A stretch of DNA of 9,904 nucleotides from a bacterium UBP1_UBA4783 (GTDB taxonomy: Bacteria; Krumholzibacteriota; Krumholzibacteriia; Krumholzibacteriales; Krumholzibacteriaceae): positions 9,502 to 19,405 of the forward strand of contig DHHB01000079.1 of NCBI GenBank assembly GCA_002403075.1, given 5' to 3'. This document shows, piece after piece, positions 7,404 through 9,904 of this stretch (position 1 is its first letter; each line of letters begins with the position of its first letter). Under the pieces are notes generated by a model that was not told where the DNA came from, ran no database searches, and saw nothing but the letters and a program-made list of their open reading frames with translations. A program made the translations under genes and the position numbers.

Positions 7404-8566
7404 CGGAACCGCTGGCGTACCCGGAGAGCACGATCGTGTTCGAGCGCCGCCCGGCGCGCCTCGCCGCGTATCTCGCGGTGAAGCGCGCTTTCTATCGCGC
7501 CATGAAGCTTGTCGGTCTCTTCGCGCTCGCGCGGCGTCTCACTGCGCGCTCGCTCCGGATCCTCTGCTACCACGGTTTCGCGATCGCGGACGAGCACGTC
7601 TTCAGCCCGCACACGTTCATGCGCGCCGGCACCTTCGAGCGGCGGCTGCGATACCTCTCGGAGCGAGGATTTTCCGTGCTCGGTCTCGGCGAGGCGCTCG
7701 ACCGGCTCGAGCGCGGCGATCTCCCGCCGCGCGCCGTGGCGATCACGATCGACGACGGCTTCTTCGGGACGTGCTCGGTCGCGCGGCCCCTTCTCGCGCG
7801 GTACGGAATGCCGGCGACGGTGTACGTGACGACGTACCACGCCGCCAAGGGGACGCCGGTCTTCGGTCTCGCCGCGCAGTACGTCGTCTGGAAAGCCGCG
7901 GCGGGCTCGCTCGACCCGGCGGGGCTCGGCATGCCCGGCGGCGCCCCGATGGCGATCGGCACCGACGCCGAGAAGCGCCGTACGCTGCAAGCGATCATAG
8001 GCTACGGAGAGCGGAACCTCGACGAACCCGGCCGGGCGAGGCTCATCGAGGCGCTCGCCGTTCAGGCGGGAGTGGATCCGCGGACGGTCGTCGAGAACCG
8101 TCCTTTCTCCCTCGTGAATCCCGGGGAGATCCGGGATATGGACCGCGCGGGGATCGACATCCAGCTCCACACGCATCGCCACTCGTTCCCGGCCGACCGC
8201 GAGCGCGCGCTCGCCGAGATCCGCGACAACCGCGCCGTCCTCGAGCCGCTCGTCTCGCGGCCGCTCGAGCATTTCTGCTACCCGAACGGCCGGTGGAGCG
8301 AGGAGCAGCTTCCGTGGCTCGAGGAGGCGAAGATCCGGAGCGCCGTTACCTGCGACCCCGGGATGAACGGGCCGGACGCTCGTTTTCTCGCCCTCAAGCG
8401 TTTCGGCGACAGCGAGGCTCTCTCGCAGATAGAGTTCGAGGCCGAACTATGCGGTCTCAACGCGGCGATGCGGCTCGCGAAGGACGCGATTGTTCGCTTG
8501 GTGAAACGACCCCCGCGGGGATACAATCCCCTCGGAGGGAGCCCTGGAGGGGGCGCGAAACGATGA
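7400..8566 (+). CDS. Polysaccharide deacetylase (NodB-homology, carbohydrate esterase 4 type)
   Basis: A 388-residue protein that should remove N- or O-acetyl groups from a glycan by metal-dependent hydrolysis. NodB signatures in order are an early LRILCYHGF strand, AITIDDGF with Asp118-Asp119 (the TFDDG motif; base and first metal ligand), QLHTHRHSF with His257 and His261 (the H-S/T-x-x-H metal motif) and FCYPNGRW (Tyr294-Gly297) near the C-terminal end of the fold. The metal triad is therefore complete. About 135 residues separate the first two motifs, more than in compact CE4 domains, and include a Gly/Ala-rich stretch near 165-195. No clear signal peptide is present; a hydrophobic stretch at about 34-45 is weak. 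The GTG start overlaps the lyase stop as GTGA. Next to an acyltransferase, it suggests that the acylation state of the polysaccharide is adjusted. Confidence 0.92.
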   Translation: MTEPLAYPESTIVFERRPARLAAYLAVKRAFYRAMKLVGLFALARRLTARSLRILCYHGFAIADEHVFSPHTFMRAGTFERRLRYLSERGFSVLGLGEALDRLERGDLPPRAVAITIDDGFFGTCSVARPLLARYGMPATVYVTTYHAAKGTPVFGLAAQYVVWKAAAGSLDPAGLGMPGGAPMAIGTDAEKRRTLQAIIGYGERNLDEPGRARLIEALAVQAGVDPRTVVENRPFSLVNPGEIRDMDRAGIDIQLHTHRHSFPADRERALAEIRDNRAVLEPLVSRPLEHFCYPNGRWSEEQLPWLEEAKIRSAVTCDPGMNGPDARFLALKRFGDSEALSQIEFEAELCGLNAAMRLAKDAIVRLVKRPPRGYNPLGGSPGGGAKR

Positions 8567-9336
8567 GTTTGAGCCACTTTATGCAGCGGATCAAGAGACG
8601 GGAAACGCCGTTCTACGACCGGCTCTACCGGGCGGCGTACGCCGTCCGGAGTGCCGAGATCCCCTACGTGCGGGGCCTTCACGACGCCCTCTATTACGAG
8701 CGGCGCTTCCGCGTCGCAGCGTGGCGCACCTTCTGGCGCGCCGCGTACTATCAGCCGCTTTTCCGAGGCCGCTGCGAACGATGCGGCAAAAACCTTCATC
8801 TCACGCATTCGGGGCAGGGGATTCCGCTCATCGAGGGGGATCTCGCGATCAACGTCGGCGACAACGTCACGATCTACGACCGCATCACGCTCGCCGGGCT
8901 CACCTCGAGCGAGCGCCCCACGCTCACGATCGGCGACTATACGCAGATCGGGATGCCGATCGCGATCATAGTCGGCGACGAAGTAACGATCGGCCACCAT
9001 TGCATCATCGGCAGCTCTCTCATCGCCGACAATCCCGGGCACAACCTCGACTACAAACGTAGGTTCCAGCGTCTCGTTCGGGTCGTCGTCGGAAAGGTGC
9101 GGATCGGGAGCTACGTCTACGCCGGGCACGCCTCGATGGTCATCGGCAACGTGACGATCGGCGACGGGGCGATCATCGGCGCGCACTCCGTCGTCGTCTC
9201 CAATATCCCCCCGTTCTGCGTCGCCGTCGGCTATCCCGCCCGCGTCGTGAAGAAGCTTCCGTTTCCGAAGGAAATGATCGAGATCCTCGGCGAGGACGCG
9301 TACCGGCGATGGCTCGAAGCGGAAGTCAAATCCTGA
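8563..9336 (+). CDS. Left-handed beta-helix (hexapeptide-repeat) acyltransferase
   Basis: A 257-residue protein of the LbH acetyl/acyltransferase family, which moves an acyl group from acyl-CoA to a sugar hydroxyl or amine; active forms are usually trimers. Hexapeptide repeats (I/V-G-D/N-x-x-x) are clear at about 95-155 and 178-212, for example IGDYTQIG, VGDEVTIGHHCIIG and IGNVTIGDGAIIGAHSVV. They are followed by the typical closing segment IPPFCVAVGYPARVVKK (215-231). The loop DNPGHNLD with His160 is the likely catalytic loop. The first 70 residues are rich in Tyr and Arg, helical and end in a CERC pair (Cys71, Cys74). The ATG overlaps the deacetylase stop (ATGA), with GGAGGGGG at 8546-8553. 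An ATG at 8581 would trim only 6 residues. It is the last gene of the operon, followed by a strong inverted repeat. The acceptor is unknown. Confidence 0.92.
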   Translation: MSLSHFMQRIKRRETPFYDRLYRAAYAVRSAEIPYVRGLHDALYYERRFRVAAWRTFWRAAYYQPLFRGRCERCGKNLHLTHSGQGIPLIEGDLAINVGDNVTIYDRITLAGLTSSERPTLTIGDYTQIGMPIAIIVGDEVTIGHHCIIGSSLIADNPGHNLDYKRRFQRLVRVVVGKVRIGSYVYAGHASMVIGNVTIGDGAIIGAHSVVVSNIPPFCVAVGYPARVVKKLPFPKEMIEILGEDAYRRWLEAEVKS

Positions 9337-9372
9337 TCGGAGGCGCCGGAACGCCGGCGCCTCCGGCGTTCC
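9337..9372. terminator. Overlapping inverted repeats, likely bidirectional terminator between convergent genes
   Basis: One base after the acyltransferase stop begins an 11-bp perfect stem, GGAGGCGCCGG (9339-9349), loop AACG, CCGGCGCCTCC (9354-9364), extendable by a C-G pair (9338/9365) and a T-G wobble. A second 10-bp perfect stem overlaps it: GGAACGCCGG (9348-9357), loop CGCCT, CCGGCGTTCC (9363-9372). The two cannot form together. Neither is followed by a real T-run (TTCC only). The position between convergent genes and the strength of the stems make termination for both directions likely. A weaker 6-bp pair, CCGCGC (9387-9392) with GCGCGG (9405-9410), lies nearer the minus-strand gene. Confidence 0.65.
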
Positions 9373-9415
9373 TTCCATGACCGGCTCCGCGCTGCGCATC
9401 CCCCGCGCGGCGGCT

Positions 9416-9904
9416 CTACACGTACACGATCGCGAGCAGCTTGTACATGAGGAGGCTGCCGCCGAGTATCCCCGCGACGACGAGCGCGTCGCGCGCGGGC
9501 AGGAGGATCGGCCGTCCCGCGGCGGCGCCCGTTCCCCGCGCGACGAGCACGGCGAGGGCCGCGATGATGTAGAGGACGGGGCTGTAGGCCTGCGAGAGGA
9601 AGACCGCGCTTCCGAGAAATCCGACCATCGAGAGCTCGACGATCGGCGCGTACCGCGCGTACGCGCTCTCCGCGAAGAGCTCCGAGCGCCTCAGATCCTT
9701 GATCGACGAGTAGATGAGCGCGAGCCAGACGAAGTAACCGGCGAGCCCGAGCTCGGCGATGCACTGTATGTACGCGCTGTGCGCGGCGCGCTCGTGAAAG
9801 AGCTCGAAGTTGTTGAAGCCGACGCCGAGGATCGGATGGGACTTCAACATCACGAGCCCCCCGATCCACGCGTAGACGCGGCCGCTCGCCGACATCTCGT
9901 ACGG
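9416..9904 (-). CDS. O-antigen ligase/polymerase-family membrane protein (WaaL/Wzy type), C-terminal part
   Basis: About 162 codons of the C-terminal end are visible; the frame is open to the right edge (PYE precedes the ATG at 9895), so that ATG is probably internal. These inner-membrane proteins polymerise or ligate undecaprenyl-linked glycans on the periplasmic face. Counting from that Met, the family signature is GRVYAWIGGLVML, HPILGVGFNNF (20-30) and AAHSAYIQCIAELGLAGY (37-54). His39 is the likely functional His of the large periplasmic loop. At least three hydrophobic segments follow (about 43-64, 84-120 and 137-158). The stop is TAG (9418-9416 on the minus strand). The gene is convergent to the operon and separated from it by the inverted repeats. 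It ties the region to surface polysaccharide assembly; whether it is polymerase or ligase cannot be told from this part. Confidence 0.88.
   Translation of the reverse strand, partial: PYEMSASGRVYAWIGGLVMLKSHPILGVGFNNFELFHERAAHSAYIQCIAELGLAGYFVWLALIYSSIKDLRRSELFAESAYARYAPIVELSMVGFLGSAVFLSQAYSPVLYIIAALAVLVARGTGAAAGRPILLPARDALVVAGILGGSLLMYKLLAIVYV

Noticed and set aside
9387..9410. Short inverted repeat CCGCGC/GCGCGG as a dedicated terminator of the minus-strand gene
   Set aside because: It is only 6 bp with a 12-base loop and no T-run; in such GC-rich DNA this is easily due to chance.
9231..9869. Minus-strand open frame overlapping the O-antigen ligase-type gene and the acyltransferase end
   Set aside because: It is Arg-rich with no motif. 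The other minus-strand frame shows the HPILGVGFNNF and AHSAYIQ signatures and ends before the terminator.

Overview
The window is about 9.9 kb of GC-rich bacterial DNA. It is tightly packed with genes and has no RNA genes, mobile elements, repeats arrays or CRISPR. The terminal gene (an O-antigen ligase/polymerase-type membrane protein) and the enzyme set point to a surface polysaccharide locus of a Gram-negative, probably uncultured, high-GC bacterium. The taxon cannot be fixed from this sequence; an FCB-type or other deep-branching environmental phylum is only a guess.

Layout. A rightward operon runs from the left edge to about 9336. It begins with the C-terminal part of an asparagine-synthase-family amidotransferase (1-1028, start off the window). 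A 66-base gap with a strong hairpin and a good ribosome binding site follows. Then come six genes joined by 4-base stop/start overlaps: an HprK-like P-loop kinase (1095-2177), a divergent RtcB-family RNA-ligase homologue (2174-3610), a two-part protein with an aminoglycoside-phosphotransferase-like kinase domain (3607-5151), a heparinase II/III-family protein (5148-7403), a NodB-type polysaccharide deacetylase (7400-8566) and a left-handed beta-helix acyltransferase (8563-9336). The operon ends in a pair of overlapping inverted repeats (9337-9372). The right edge holds the 3' end of a convergent gene for a Wzy/WaaL-type membrane protein (9416-9904, minus strand, start off the window).

How they may work together. 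The heparinase-like lyase, deacetylase, acyltransferase, amidotransferase and O-antigen ligase/polymerase are the usual tailoring and assembly enzymes of exopolysaccharide or O-antigen loci. The odd members are the consecutive trio of HprK-like kinase, RtcB-like protein and APH-like kinase. All three belong to families that transfer phosphate or nucleotidyl groups, and they are translationally coupled to the polysaccharide genes. The RtcB homologue is the best candidate for something undescribed. It keeps the guanylylated histidine and most metal ligands of RtcB but lacks the metal-binding aspartate and the SGSR loop arginine, which suggests changed chemistry or a non-tRNA substrate. This is inference from motif reading only.
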